A DNA stretch of 64,000 nt from an uncultured SAR324 cluster bacterium (GTDB lineage: Bacteria > SAR324 > NAC60-12): assembly GCA_905182865.1 (NCBI GenBank), contig CAJJCY010000004.1, positions 798,624 through 862,623 of the forward strand, read 5' to 3'. The translations under genes and the position numbers were made by a program. The notes beneath the pieces were generated by a model, which saw only the letters and a list, made by a program, of their open reading frames with translations, made no database searches and was not told the origin of the DNA. Below, in pieces: positions 11,223 to 21,650 of this stretch (positions are counted from its first letter, which is position 1; every line of letters begins with the position of its first letter).

Positions 11223-12200
11223 TTACATCAAACCTGCTTCCTTGTAATATTTAACGGCACCGGCATGAAGCGGAGCGGAAAGCCCGTCTTTGATCATCTG
11301 CCTCTTATCCAAATTTCTGAAAGCAGGATGGAATTTGCGGAAGGAGTCAAAGTTCTCAAAAACAGCTTTAACTACTTGATATATCACATCTTCAGGAGTT
11401 CGTGTGGAGGTCACAAACGTTGCACCTACACCAAAAGTTTTGGTGTCGTTCGCATTCCCGGAATACATTCCACCTGGAATGGTAGCAGTGCGATAGAAAT
11501 CGTTTTCAGCAACCAACATGTCCACTGCGGAACCGGTGACATTGACAAGGACACTATCACAAGAGGTGGTTGCTTCTTTGATCGAACCACTTGGGTGTCC
11601 AACGGTAAAGACCATTGCGTCAATTTTATTATCACAAAGGGCCATGGATTGCTCGGATGATTTCAACTCTGAGGTCAATGCAAAATCGGACATTTTCCAG
11701 CCCAAAGCATCCATCAAGACTTCCATCGTTCCCCGCTGTCCCGAACCAGGATTGCCCACATTGACTCGTTTCCCTTTGAGATCGCCAAAATTTCGGATTC
11801 CGGAATCGACTCTGGCCACTACTGTAAAGGGTTCAGGATGTACGGAGAAAATTGCACGTAATTCCCTATTCGCTCCTTTGTCTTTAAATTTACTTGATCC
11901 ATGATAGGCATGATACTGCCAGTCAGACTGTGCAACACCCATATCGAGATCTCCGGCACGGATGGTATTGAGGTTAAAAACAGAACCTCCGGTACTTTCC
12001 GTGGAACAGCGGATACCGTGTTCCTTACGTTTCTTGTTGACCAGTCGACAGATTGCTCCACCGGTAGGATAATAAACACCCGTCACTCCACCGGTTCCGA
12101 TGGTGACGAACTTTTGCTCCGCCCAGACGGGAACGCCGATAGTCAACGCCAGTGCAGTTACCGCCAGCCACTTTATTACTTTTTGCATAATTTCACTCAA
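11223..12200 (-). CDS. TAXI family TRAP transporter solute-binding protein
   Basis: Signal peptide then [62 protein letters not shown]. Confidence 0.95.
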   Translation of the reverse strand: MSEIMQKVIKWLAVTALALTIGVPVWAEQKFVTIGTGGVTGVYYPTGGAICRLVNKKRKEHGIRCSTESTGGSVFNLNTIRAGDLDMGVAQSDWQYHAYHGSSKFKDKGANRELRAIFSVHPEPFTVVARVDSGIRNFGDLKGKRVNVGNPGSGQRGTMEVLMDALGWKMSDFALTSELKSSEQSMALCDNKIDAMVFTVGHPSGSIKEATTSCDSVLVNVTGSAVDMLVAENDFYRTATIPGGMYSGNANDTKTFGVGATFVTSTRTPEDVIYQVVKAVFENFDSFRKFHPAFRNLDKRQMIKDGLSAPLHAGAVKYYKEAGLM

Positions 12201-12435
12201 AAGAGGATTACAAAACAGAAAACCGCATACCTGTGGACAAAGACCATTCTTTGCTCACTACTGCTTTCCAGCCAATTAGAACCACAATGTCCATTCTCAA
12301 CGAACTCACATCCGATTCCGCAACAGTGTCCCCTCCGTTTCCGGATCATTAACACCGAAGAATTAAAATGTACTATACTCCCTTAATTTGAGTCTAGAAA
12401 GTAACGTCCATTTAATCTTCCAAAACAGATTACAC

Positions 12436-12835
12436 TTATGAAATGTAAATATCAAACACTTTTTTGCTGTTATTACGGAACAGTTCCAATTGTTCCGGAC
12501 TACCTGTGAACATAAATACCGTTTCAACTGAATCTTGTTTACTTGGCCATATTTGCTGAACCCATTCCAACATTTCATCAACTAGATCAAGTAATTGACA
12601 AGAGGGTTTGAGTGTTTTTTAATTTAACTTTCAATTGCCGGATAACATGCGTAAGCCAGCAACATAGAATCATAATTTTTAAACTGATTCAAAATACGTT
12701 GCAAATCATTTCCCAGCTTTTATCCGCTCAAAACGTCTTTTTCTATTTGAATTGAAAGTGGTTGTGCGATGCGTTGCCTGATCGGGAGTCCGTGCTTAGC
12801 AAAGAGTTTCCGGAAAATTCAACTCCGAACTGTAA
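12436..12835 (-). pseudogene. C-terminal remnant of a glutamate racemase (MurI)-like gene
   Basis: Minus-strand frame-shifted pieces: KHGLPIRQRIAQPLSIQI / GNDLQRILNQFKNYDSMLLAYACYPAIES / LDLVDEMLEWVQQIWPSKQDSVETVFMFTGSPEQLELFRNNSKKVFDIYIS*; order resembles MurI IAQPLxxxIE, LLxCTHYPxI, and FxTG regions. Confidence 0.45.
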
Positions 12836-12848
12836 ATTCAGGTTTTTT

Positions 12849-14027
12849 TCAGGCAAATGTACCAATTCCATATGCCCCATTTAAGGTTTTACCTGTTTCA
12901 AAACGTGTCATATCATACATTTGAATTGGAACACGCGGTTCATTACCAAGGACTTGTTGCGCTAAAGATTCTCCGACCGTGGGCGCCAGTTTGAAACCAT
13001 GACCGCTGAAACCTACTGCTACATGAACTCCTTCAAGGTCTGGAACAGGACCAATGATGGGGTTCCAATCCGGAGGAATGTCATACGGTCCTGTCCAACT
13101 CCGCACCAGTTTTGCATCGGCAAAGTCAGGCATACGATTTGCCATGCGTTTACCAATTCGTTCAATATGCTCCATTTCCACTTCGTCTGTCATCTCATCT
13201 ATGTAAGTTACAGCGTCGCCTTGATCACCAGTACCGACTAAAACCACACCACCGGAGTCAGGTCGAAAGTAAATTTTTTCCGGAGTCAATAAATCTTTCA
13301 CAATCGGCCAGTCTTTTTCATATGGCTGGTCTATTTTCAGAGTCAGCACTTTGTGTTTTCTGATTTCATAAGGAAATTCAACTTCAATCATTTTTCCCAA
13401 AGAATGAGTCCAGGGTCCGGCGGCCAAAATTAATACAGGTGTTTCAAAATCAAACTGCGGCGTCTCGATGATTTTGTTTGAACCGTTGATTCTAATCCCA
13501 TTTACAGGAGTATCTGTAAAAATAGTCACTCCTAAATCTTTTGCACGCTGTGCGTATGCCGAAGTGGTCAAGTAAGGATCACAGTAACCTGATCTTGATT
13601 CAAAGCCAATTACATCCACATCTTCGAACTGCAGTAAAGGGTGAAGCTTCCCTGCTTCTGCAGGAGTCAGGATTTGTGTCTCACTACCGTATTTATTCTG
13701 AGTGGAGAAGACACTCTCCATCAGTGGCCGATGTTTTTCCGGTCCTAAAACAATTTGACCGGTACATGTAAATCCTGGATCACCACCAATTATCTGATCA
13801 AAGTTTTCAAAAATTTTTACACTTTCTACTGCATGGTGCACATTGGCTTCAATCGAATAATGACTGCGGGAAATCGCACAGGACTTGGATGTACCACCTG
13901 AGCAGATTTCACCCTTTTCCAAAATAACCACGTTTTTAGCACCTTGATTGGCCAAATTGTATGCAATGCTACAACCAATGATTCCACCACCGATAATGAT
14001 ATAATCTGCTGTCTGCTTTTGATTCAT
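12849..14027 (-). CDS. FAD-dependent oxidoreductase (DAO family; sarcosine oxidase beta-like)
   Basis: YIIIGGGIIGCSIAYNLANQGAKNVVILEKGEICSGGTSKSCAISRSHYS; C-terminal VAVGFSGHGFKLAPTVGESLA. Confidence 0.88.
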   Translation of the reverse strand: MNQKQTADYIIIGGGIIGCSIAYNLANQGAKNVVILEKGEICSGGTSKSCAISRSHYSIEANVHHAVESVKIFENFDQIIGGDPGFTCTGQIVLGPEKHRPLMESVFSTQNKYGSETQILTPAEAGKLHPLLQFEDVDVIGFESRSGYCDPYLTTSAYAQRAKDLGVTIFTDTPVNGIRINGSNKIIETPQFDFETPVLILAAGPWTHSLGKMIEVEFPYEIRKHKVLTLKIDQPYEKDWPIVKDLLTPEKIYFRPDSGGVVLVGTGDQGDAVTYIDEMTDEVEMEHIERIGKRMANRMPDFADAKLVRSWTGPYDIPPDWNPIIGPVPDLEGVHVAVGFSGHGFKLAPTVGESLAQQVLGNEPRVPIQMYDMTRFETGKTLNGAYGIGTFA

Positions 14028-14168
14028 TTTGTGTTTTAGTCGCTATAATATAATTTGTGAGATTAGAAGATTAAACAAATCTAATCATCCAGACGAAAGT
14101 CAGTCTGTATTTTAAAGTTCAATCTGATTAAAAGTATTAAGTGATTTTAGAATATTGTAGCAAAATAT

Positions 14169-14921
14169 TTACAATATTTGGCTTAAAAATTCTTTAGTAC
14201 GAGGGTCTTTTGCGTTTTCAAAGAATTTTTTTGGGTTTCCATGTTCGACGATAATACCGCGATCCGTGAAATAGATATGATCAGCCACTTCAGCAAATCC
14301 CATTTCGTGAGTTACCACCAACATAGTCATTCCAGTTTCTGCTAATTCAATCATGGTATCTAATACTTCTTTGATCATTTCAGGATCGAGAGCAGATGTC
14401 GCTTCATCAAATAACATACATTTTGGCTCCATTGCAAGCGCTCTTGCAATAGCTAAACGCTGCTGCTGCCCTCCTGACAGTTCACCAGGATAAGTGTGTT
14501 TTTTGTCATCAAGTCGAACCTTGCTGACCAGTGCTTCTGCTTTGGCGAGTACTTCCTCTTTGGACTCCTTCAATACCAGCATTGGAGCCATCATGATATT
14601 TTCCAGTGCGGTCTTGTGCGGAAAGAGGTTGTACTGTTGGAAAACCATCCCCACATTTTTGCGTAATTCAAGTTTGTTCAGATCTGGGTCATTAACTTCC
14701 AGGCCATGAACTTTAATGGAACCTGAATTAATATCGTTAAGTGCGTTTATGCAGCGAATCAGCGTTGATTTTCCGGAACCTGAAGGACCAATAATACAAA
14801 TCACTTCTCCCTTCATCACGTCAAAGCTGATTCCCTTAAGCACTTCCAACTCTCCGAAAGATTTGTAGACATCTTTTACGGAAACTATCGGCTGTTCCGG
14901 TGTCCAGTTGTTTGTTGTCAT
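14169..14921 (-). CDS. Polar amino acid ABC transporter ATP-binding protein
   Basis: [18 protein letters not shown] Walker [35 protein letters not shown]. Confidence 0.95.
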   Translation of the reverse strand: MTTNNWTPEQPIVSVKDVYKSFGELEVLKGISFDVMKGEVICIIGPSGSGKSTLIRCINALNDINSGSIKVHGLEVNDPDLNKLELRKNVGMVFQQYNLFPHKTALENIMMAPMLVLKESKEEVLAKAEALVSKVRLDDKKHTYPGELSGGQQQRLAIARALAMEPKCMLFDEATSALDPEMIKEVLDTMIELAETGMTMLVVTHEMGFAEVADHIYFTDRGIIVEHGNPKKFFENAKDPRTKEFLSQIL

Positions 14922-14930
14922 ATCAATCTC

Positions 14931-15836
14931 TTATAATCTAACAGAATATCGTTCTTCAAGTTTCAATGTCCAACGTGCAATTGGATAACAATACGCAAAG
15001 AAAAGGAAAAGCGCGAATCCAAAAAAAGGAATTAATAACTCCGGATGATTGTCTTCGGCTTCCATAGCCTGTCGTGAAAGTGTGACTATTTCCTCCACAC
15101 CAAGCAAGGACACCAGAGGGGTGGCCATTGTCAAAATCGCATACCAGTTCATCCACGGAGGAATCATCCGTTTGAAGCATTGCGGTAGAATAATTTGCCA
15201 TATTGTCTGCGAACGACTGAATGCCAAAGATTCAGCAGATTCCCATTGCCCAGTGGGAACGGACTGCACCGCGCCCCTGACTACCTCAGAAATATTGGCC
15301 ATAATAGGTAGCGAAAGGCCAAAAACAGCCTTCATCCAGTCTGGAATCGGAATGATAGTGTCTCCTATTTCGATTTCAAAAGGGAAGGTCAGCATCACAA
15401 TAAACAACAGTACCAACCAGGGTGAATTGCGGAAAAGCTGGGTGGTAAACCAGGAAAATTTTCGTACCGGTGACAAAAGCGAAATCTGACCCAAACCAAG
15501 CAGTACTCCTGTTGCAGTACCAATCAGCATCGTAAAGAAACTGATCAATAAATTCATCACGAATCCACTGCCGACAACAAACGGCAACCAGCGCCAAAGT
15601 GTGTAAAATGCATCCTCTAGTGTGAATTTTGACTGCGCCATAACCACCATTGGATAAAGGCTGACACACAAAAATATCACAAACAAAACCCACGGCGAAG
15701 AAGAAGCCAACCAACGACTGAAACGCAAATCTTCCGGTTTTCCTGCAGAGTGCCCTTGATACGGCAATAATACTGGCAAATCGCTTTGCTGTGAGTTGGG
15801 GGAAATTCCCGGAATGTGTTTTAAATAACCGAACAT
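14931..15836 (-). CDS. Amino acid ABC transporter permease (HisM/GlnP family)
   Basis: LFRNSPWLVLLFIVMLTFP, EVVRGAVQSVPTGQWESAESLAFSRSQTIWQIILPQCFKRMIP. Confidence 0.92.
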   Translation of the reverse strand: MFGYLKHIPGISPNSQQSDLPVLLPYQGHSAGKPEDLRFSRWLASSSPWVLFVIFLCVSLYPMVVMAQSKFTLEDAFYTLWRWLPFVVGSGFVMNLLISFFTMLIGTATGVLLGLGQISLLSPVRKFSWFTTQLFRNSPWLVLLFIVMLTFPFEIEIGDTIIPIPDWMKAVFGLSLPIMANISEVVRGAVQSVPTGQWESAESLAFSRSQTIWQIILPQCFKRMIPPWMNWYAILTMATPLVSLLGVEEIVTLSRQAMEAEDNHPELLIPFFGFALFLFFAYCYPIARWTLKLEERYSVRL

Positions 15837-15886
15837 TGTTTTTTAACTCGAATAAATTTAAATTAAAATATTGAAATAACAATCAT

Positions 15887-18334
15887 TTATTTACGTGATT
15901 CAAGTCCTTTTGGATCGTAAGGCGCATCCAGTGAAACTTGAGCGGGAAAGTGCCTACAAGCAATTTCAACCTCAAAATTACCAGTGTTGAGCATTGTGTC
16001 CAGTTTCGTTTCCACCCAACCGATGTAACCCATCATCACGGCGCAACCAAGTGTATGCCCAAAAGTTCCGGAAGTGGTACGCCCAACTAACTTGTTATTC
16101 CACCAAATCGGTTCTCCACCGTGCGGGAATGCTTCTGAATCGGCGACGGTGAGCATCACCAAATGGCGGGTGTCTCCTTCCGTTTTCTGCTTTAACAGTG
16201 CTTCCTTTCCGATAAATAATTCCGGTTTATTGAATTTCACCGTAAACTCAAGTCCGGCTTGCAATGGTGTATCGTCCGGCCCGATTTCATGCCCCCACGC
16301 ACAATAACCCTTTTCGATGCGTAAGGAACTGAGTGCCTCGATCCCAGCAAGTTTTAACCCTAAATCATCACCAACCGTGCTTAGTACGTCAAAAACCGGA
16401 AGTGCAGATTCGCTCGGAATATACAATTCCCAGCCCAACTCTCCAACGTATGATAAACGAGCTGCACGAACCATCGCCGGACCAACCTCAATGGTGCGGT
16501 GTGTGTAATACGGGAAACCGTAGTTTGAAAAATCGTCTAAACTGACACGACTCAATAACTTTCGTGAATTTGGACCCGCAATGCTGATTACTGCATAAGC
16601 TCCGGTAACGTCGGTAATGGTGACAAACTCGTCCGGATTGAGGTTTCTAAGAATCCAGTCTTTGTCGCGCACCGGTTGTTCGGTTCCGGTGACGAGCAAA
16701 AAACTATCCGCATCTAAGCGCATCAAAGTTAAATCACTTTCGTAACAGCCATGCTTGTTGAGCATGGCTGTATAAACAACTCGGCTGTCTGCTTTGGAAA
16801 TGTCGTTGGCACATAATCTTTGTAGAACAGATTCCGCGTCACGTCCCTGCACCAGCAATTTCCCAAAAGTAGATTGGTCAAATAAAACAACAGCTTCTCT
16901 TGCCGCCCGATGTTCTTCCGCATGAAGTGATTGCCACCCGGGTTTCTCAAAACTCAACTCCGGTGCAGTCGGTTTGTTTTCCGGATTGAACCAGCGAGGC
17001 CGTTCCCAACCCATCCGTTCCGCAAATTCTGCTCCAGCAGATTCAAGCCTAGAATGCAAAGGACTCAACCTCAAGTTGCGAGAAGATTGATGCTGTCGTC
17101 CGGGAAAACTGACCGCGTAATGTAAAGAAAGTGTTTCCGGAGATCGTTCACGGAGCGTCCTTAATGTGTTTTGTGCTGGAACAAAACGCCGGATATCAAC
17201 TGACCAAAGATCCATCGAAGGCTCTCCGTCCATAATCCATTCAGCAAGTGCTTGACCGGCACCCCCCCCACTGGCAATTCCTACTGAACACATTCCGCAA
17301 CCAAGAAAGAACCCACGTAATTCAGGAGATTCTCCCAACAAAAAGCGGTCATCCGGAGTAAAACTTTCTGGGCCGTTGATTAACATTTTTACACCGGTTT
17401 GCTCCAATTCAGGAATACGGTGAATGGCGTTAATAATTATCGGTTCGATATGATCCCAATCTTCTGGAAGTAAATCGAAGACAAAATTTTCTGGCAGTTG
17501 CTCTAGATCAAGCGCTTTTCCTTTTGGTTCGAAGCAGCCGACCAGTAATCCGCCTCCTTCATCGCGGAGATATATATGGCCGTCGTGGTCGCTGAGTGTT
17601 GGCAGAGGAGATGTTATGGAGTCCATCAGTTCGGTGAGCAAATAGAAATGCTCGCATGCATGAAGTGGTGCGGTTACCCCGACCATGGCGGCAATGCTGC
17701 GACCCCAAATTCCTGCACAGTTTACGACAGTTTCACAAGTAATTTCACCTTGTTCTGTCTGAACGGCCGAAACCCTTCCATTTTTGGTACGTATTCCGGC
17801 AACGCGTGTATCTTCATAAACTTGTAGTCCTTTTGACTTAGCACCTTTGATAAGTGCGGCACAAATGTCACTCGGACCAACCCTTCCATCGGAGGGTGAA
17901 TAAACTGCACCGATGAGATCATTTGTGCGCATCAAAGGCCATTTTTCAGAGGCTTCTTTCACTGATATTTCTTCTGCACCGATTCCGAAAGCCTTTGATA
18001 GTGATACCTGTCTACGGATGTGAGTAAGACGATCTGAGTTTGTGGCGATACTTAGGCTACCGCTCTGTTGCCAGCCAGTTGCCTGACCTGTCTCATCTTC
18101 CAGCGAGGAATATAGTTTAACACTATTTTGTACAAGCTTTGTGAGGCTTTCCGTGGAACGAAGTTGCCTGACCTGAGCTGCAGAATGCCACGTTGTTCCA
18201 CTAGTTAATTTCGCTCGTTCTAGCAAAACAACATCTTTGCAACCGTTTTTCATTAGGTGATAGGCCGTGCTGCAACCCATGATCCCACCACCAATAATTA
18301 CGATTTGAGCCTGTTTCGGAAAGTCGTTTCTCAT
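15887..18334 (-). CDS. FAD-dependent oxidoreductase / GcvT aminomethyltransferase fusion (dimethylglycine dehydrogenase-like)
   Basis: N-terminal IVIIGGGIMGCSTAYHLMKNGCKDVVLLERAKLTSGTTWHSAA; C-terminal GcvT with SYVGELGWELYIPSE and EKGYCAWGHEIGPDDTPLQAGLEFTVK. Confidence 0.92.
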   Translation of the reverse strand: MRNDFPKQAQIVIIGGGIMGCSTAYHLMKNGCKDVVLLERAKLTSGTTWHSAAQVRQLRSTESLTKLVQNSVKLYSSLEDETGQATGWQQSGSLSIATNSDRLTHIRRQVSLSKAFGIGAEEISVKEASEKWPLMRTNDLIGAVYSPSDGRVGPSDICAALIKGAKSKGLQVYEDTRVAGIRTKNGRVSAVQTEQGEITCETVVNCAGIWGRSIAAMVGVTAPLHACEHFYLLTELMDSITSPLPTLSDHDGHIYLRDEGGGLLVGCFEPKGKALDLEQLPENFVFDLLPEDWDHIEPIIINAIHRIPELEQTGVKMLINGPESFTPDDRFLLGESPELRGFFLGCGMCSVGIASGGGAGQALAEWIMDGEPSMDLWSVDIRRFVPAQNTLRTLRERSPETLSLHYAVSFPGRQHQSSRNLRLSPLHSRLESAGAEFAERMGWERPRWFNPENKPTAPELSFEKPGWQSLHAEEHRAAREAVVLFDQSTFGKLLVQGRDAESVLQRLCANDISKADSRVVYTAMLNKHGCYESDLTLMRLDADSFLLVTGTEQPVRDKDWILRNLNPDEFVTITDVTGAYAVISIAGPNSRKLLSRVSLDDFSNYGFPYYTHRTIEVGPAMVRAARLSYVGELGWELYIPSESALPVFDVLSTVGDDLGLKLAGIEALSSLRIEKGYCAWGHEIGPDDTPLQAGLEFTVKFNKPELFIGKEALLKQKTEGDTRHLVMLTVADSEAFPHGGEPIWWNNKLVGRTTSGTFGHTLGCAVMMGYIGWVETKLDTMLNTGNFEVEIACRHFPAQVSLDAPYDPKGLESRK

Positions 18335-18402
18335 TGAAAAAGAGGAACAGCCTTAGAGAATATTTTGCTTATTGACTTTCGTAAATCATTTAATTGAAAC
18401 AT

Positions 18403-19158
18403 TTAACCTCCGTAACCAGGTATTCGAACCGTGCGTTCCCAGCGGTGTATTCCGAAAACTAAAATTGCCACCAAAGTGATATAAACAACAAACAACAAGA
18501 GCATTGAAGCGTTCATGGCAGTCGAATAGTCATTATAAATACTCACCATCTGGTATAGCAGTTCCGGAACCGCAATCGCCATGGCCTGTGTCGTAGTTTT
18601 GACAAGGTTCACCAAATTGTTGTTCAATGCAGGTAAACTTACACGGAAAGCCAGCGGTAACACAATATAACGATAAGTTTGAAGATGACTGAATCCCAGA
18701 GATTCAGCAGCTTCTTTGGTGGATTCAGGAACTGCTTCAATTCCAGCCCGAAAAATTTCTACATTAAATGCACCTGCAAAAAAAGAAAGTGAAATGATGG
18801 CCCAAGCCACGTTTGAGATAATAGGGATTTCCAGCCAGCCATCTGGTGAATATGTTGGAGTGAACTGCCCCAGTGCAAAGTAGAAAAACAATAATTGAAT
18901 CAGTGGTGGTGTGTTACGGAAAAATTGGATATATCCTTGAACCAGAATACGTAACAAGCGGTTAGGCTGATTTTGCATCCATGCACCGACCACTCCTATG
19001 ACAACACTTAAAATTACACAAATCACTGCAAGCTCAAGGGTCATCCAAAATCCTTCCATGACACGATCTGCCTGACCAGAATCATAGAAGAAAATGAAAT
19101 TCCATTTTGGATCGTTTTTGTAGAGTTCCAAAAAGAAAATACGAATAAATTCAGGCAT
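18403..19158 (-). CDS. Amino acid ABC transporter permease
   Basis: YIQFFRNTPPLIQLLFFYFALG, EIFRAGIEAVPESTKEAAESLGFSHLQTYRYIVLPLAFRVSLPALNNNLVNLVKTT. Confidence 0.94.
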   Translation of the reverse strand: MPEFIRIFFLELYKNDPKWNFIFFYDSGQADRVMEGFWMTLELAVICVILSVVIGVVGAWMQNQPNRLLRILVQGYIQFFRNTPPLIQLLFFYFALGQFTPTYSPDGWLEIPIISNVAWAIISLSFFAGAFNVEIFRAGIEAVPESTKEAAESLGFSHLQTYRYIVLPLAFRVSLPALNNNLVNLVKTTTQAMAIAVPELLYQMVSIYNDYSTAMNASMLLLFVVYITLVAILVFGIHRWERTVRIPGYGG

Positions 19159-19299
19159 TCTTAAAAGTAATTTGGGGAATAGTGGTAGCGGCTGGAACTC
19201 TTTTAATTAGAGACCAGCCGCTGAATAGAAAGAGAAAAGCGCAGACAGTACGCTTAGATATAAAATGCAAACCGTTCAAAAATAAGTCTGCTTTTTAAA

Positions 19300-20163
19300 T
19301 CATTTGCCTTCCAACCAATCTTTGTTACGAAACTTTTGGATGACAAGATAATTGGTCGCTTGGATACCGTGCTTTTTCTCCAGTTCGATCAAACGGCCGG
19401 ATTGATGCCAGTTGTACGTCATACCGGTCAAGAAATTACCAAAGACACAACTAAGCTCCTCCAAAGGTACAGCGAGTCCCCAGGGGTTGTCGTCTTCGGA
19501 AGTTAAAGGCATTTCAAACTCATCCCAATTTCCGGAAGACAAATCCGACATAATGGAAGAATCGTCATACACCCAGGCAACACACTTTTTGTCACGCAGT
19601 GCCTGTTTTGCTTCAGCGTTTCCTGTGAAAGCTGTGATTTTAGCACCGTAACGTTCAGCTACTACTTTATTATAAAAGGCCCCCTGCTTACCGCAAACCG
19701 GCTTTCCGCGTAGGTCTTCCCATGAAGTCAAGCCCAGAGCTTTCGGTGACATGATATTGGTTCCTGAAGTATAATAATTCGGCTGAGTAATTCCGACAAT
19801 TTTACGACGATCTGCACGATCTGACATGGTGGCGATCATCAAGTCGATTTTACCCTGTTCCAGGAACTGCATTCTGTTCGAGGACTGTACCGGAACCATT
19901 TCCAGTTTTACGCCCATTGCTTCAGCAACATCCTTGGCCATATCAATTTCCATTCCAACCAGTCCACCGGAAGTATTACGATAGCCCCATGGTTTATAAT
20001 CAGCTTTTACACCAACCACAATTTTCCCACGCTTCATCACTTTGTTCCATCTATCGTTTGTGCATTGACCAGCACTAGCCGCAGTGGAAACTAGGCTTAA
20101 AGCCAAAGTCGCCGACAACGTACCCAAAATCATTTTATTCAGTATTTTCATTCTATTCTCCAA
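19300..20163 (-). CDS. Amino acid ABC transporter substrate-binding protein (SBP family 3)
   Basis: Signal peptide, RGKIVVGVKADYKPWGYRNTSGGLVGMEIDMAKDVAEAMGVKLEMVPV, DLMIATMSDRADR. Confidence 0.94.
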   Translation of the reverse strand: MENRMKILNKMILGTLSATLALSLVSTAASAGQCTNDRWNKVMKRGKIVVGVKADYKPWGYRNTSGGLVGMEIDMAKDVAEAMGVKLEMVPVQSSNRMQFLEQGKIDLMIATMSDRADRRKIVGITQPNYYTSGTNIMSPKALGLTSWEDLRGKPVCGKQGAFYNKVVAERYGAKITAFTGNAEAKQALRDKKCVAWVYDDSSIMSDLSSGNWDEFEMPLTSEDDNPWGLAVPLEELSCVFGNFLTGMTYNWHQSGRLIELEKKHGIQATNYLVIQKFRNKDWLEGK

Positions 20164-20378
20164 TAAGAGTTAAAAGATCTTTGCAGCACCATTGCGCAAA
20201 GATAAATTGCTACACAGAACGAAAATTCAAATACTGAAAACATCGTTATTGAAATTGTGTAACATCCTTGCACGCAAAGTTATAAGTTTATTAGCTGAAC
20301 CTGTCAAGTACTTTTCATATATATCTTCACTAGTGTCCCAATAAGTTATCGAATAAATTCATTTGGAAAGAATCTTCA

Positions 20379-20648
20379 ATGGCAATTGGAGTATTATTAG
20401 ATTTATCAAGTAATGGGAACACAGGATAAATTAATTTAGCAGAAATCTGTTTAGATTATTATGATGAATCTGAAGGAACTCCATAAGATTTAGCTTGGGC
20501 TATTCTTTTAATTGAAAATGATTATGAATTAGATTATATATATAGTAATTCAAATGAATGGAGAAAAATAATTAGCGAAGAAATAAGAATAAAAGGACTA
20601 TCTCCAAATTGGAATCTAGATTTGAAGTGTTTTTTAGCAATCTCTTAA
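20379..20648 (+). pseudogene. Possible decayed small ORF with two in-frame TAA codons
   Basis: MAIGVLLDLSSNGNTG*INLAEICLDYYDESEGTP*DLAWAILLIENDYELDYIYSNSNEWRKIISEEIRIKGLSPNWNLDLKCFLAIS*; 90 codons, otherwise protein-like in one frame; no family recognised. Confidence 0.4.
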
Positions 20649-20830
20649 CAGACTCATAACCTATTATAAATATAGCATCATACCCCCCCTATCTAGAGTA
20701 GGACAATTGTTTGTCTTATTCGTACTCCTGGAATGTGGCAAATACGATTATGCATGATCAGAAAGCAGGTTGCTATGACATTTTATTATGGAAATCCTGA
20801 ATTATAAATTAACCGTACAAAACAAACCCT

Positions 20831-20884
20831 ATCATCTCCTGTGAGTAACTCTCACTAATTCTTCACAAGTCAGATAACCTCCAC
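20831..20884 (+). repeat. Dispersed ~40-bp repeat, copy A
   Basis: atcatctcctgtgagtaactctcactaattcttcacaagtcagataacctccac; shares the core with copies at 58.6, 59.2, 60.4 and 63.3 kb. Confidence 0.85.
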
Positions 20885-21574
20885 ATCCCACCTCCACTAC
20901 TACTACTCTTGAAATTGGATACTTTACACACTGCATCCTAAAATCTTACAAAATACTCAGAGTCACGTTAAGATTAAATTACCGCTCCGGAAGGAGCGCA
21001 AATATCAGGAATAATCATGACAAACATTAAAGATAATGTTTTTGGGTAACTGTCTTTCATTAGGAGGCATGAAACAAAAGCAGATAAAAGACTCAGAGGT
21101 TTTTTTAAATGATTATTTGTTTTGCCATGCCCGTTTGAGGATGAAAGAACTGAGAGAATTGAAGAGTGAGTGACCCCTTTGATTTGTAATGATGGGCACC
21201 TATATGGACACCAAACACTACAGTGTCTTGAATTCACAAACGAATACGCGAGTTCGATTCACTTGTCAGTGAAGTCCGGCCTGCAGGTCGGTAAATTGTT
21301 GTCAATGGTCACCATATTAAAGTGTAATTTAAAAACAATACTGAAACGTAATCTAAGTAATTCAAAAAGAAATGTGAGTGTGTTTCCAAACTTAAATTTA
21401 CTTGTACACTCCAAAGATCAGATAGAAAATATTAGATTTATTTTTTAATCCAAATATCAACAGCCTCATCAATAACCACATTGCCTGCGTCAATTCTATA
21501 ATATTTATAGCCAAATTCATTAAAAATACTTAGCCGGTTTTGAATACTAGATAATTCAGACTTTCAAGCCTTAA

Positions 21575-21625
21575 AAACAAAAAATCCCGCCAAAGTTATG
21601 TAGAAACAAACTCTGGCGGGATAAT
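21575..21625 (-). terminator. Rho-independent terminator of hsp20
   Basis: Minus strand ATCCCGCCA...TGGCGGGAT perfect 9-bp stem followed by TTTTTTGTTTTT. Confidence 0.85.
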
Positions 21626-21650
21626 TTTAGCAAGCAGAATCAGCTTAAGA

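Noticed and set aside
12363-12581. 72-aa ORF in the tracker
   Set aside because: Wrong frame over a region whose other minus-strand frame encodes the MurI-like remnant.
20983-20999. Small hairpin CCGCTCC-ggaa-GGAGCG
   Set aside because: Not followed by a T-run on either strand and short enough to be chance; not called a terminator.
20974-21237. 87-aa minus-strand ORF in the gene desert
   Set aside because: No family signature or convincing SD; kept only as part of the unexplained region.
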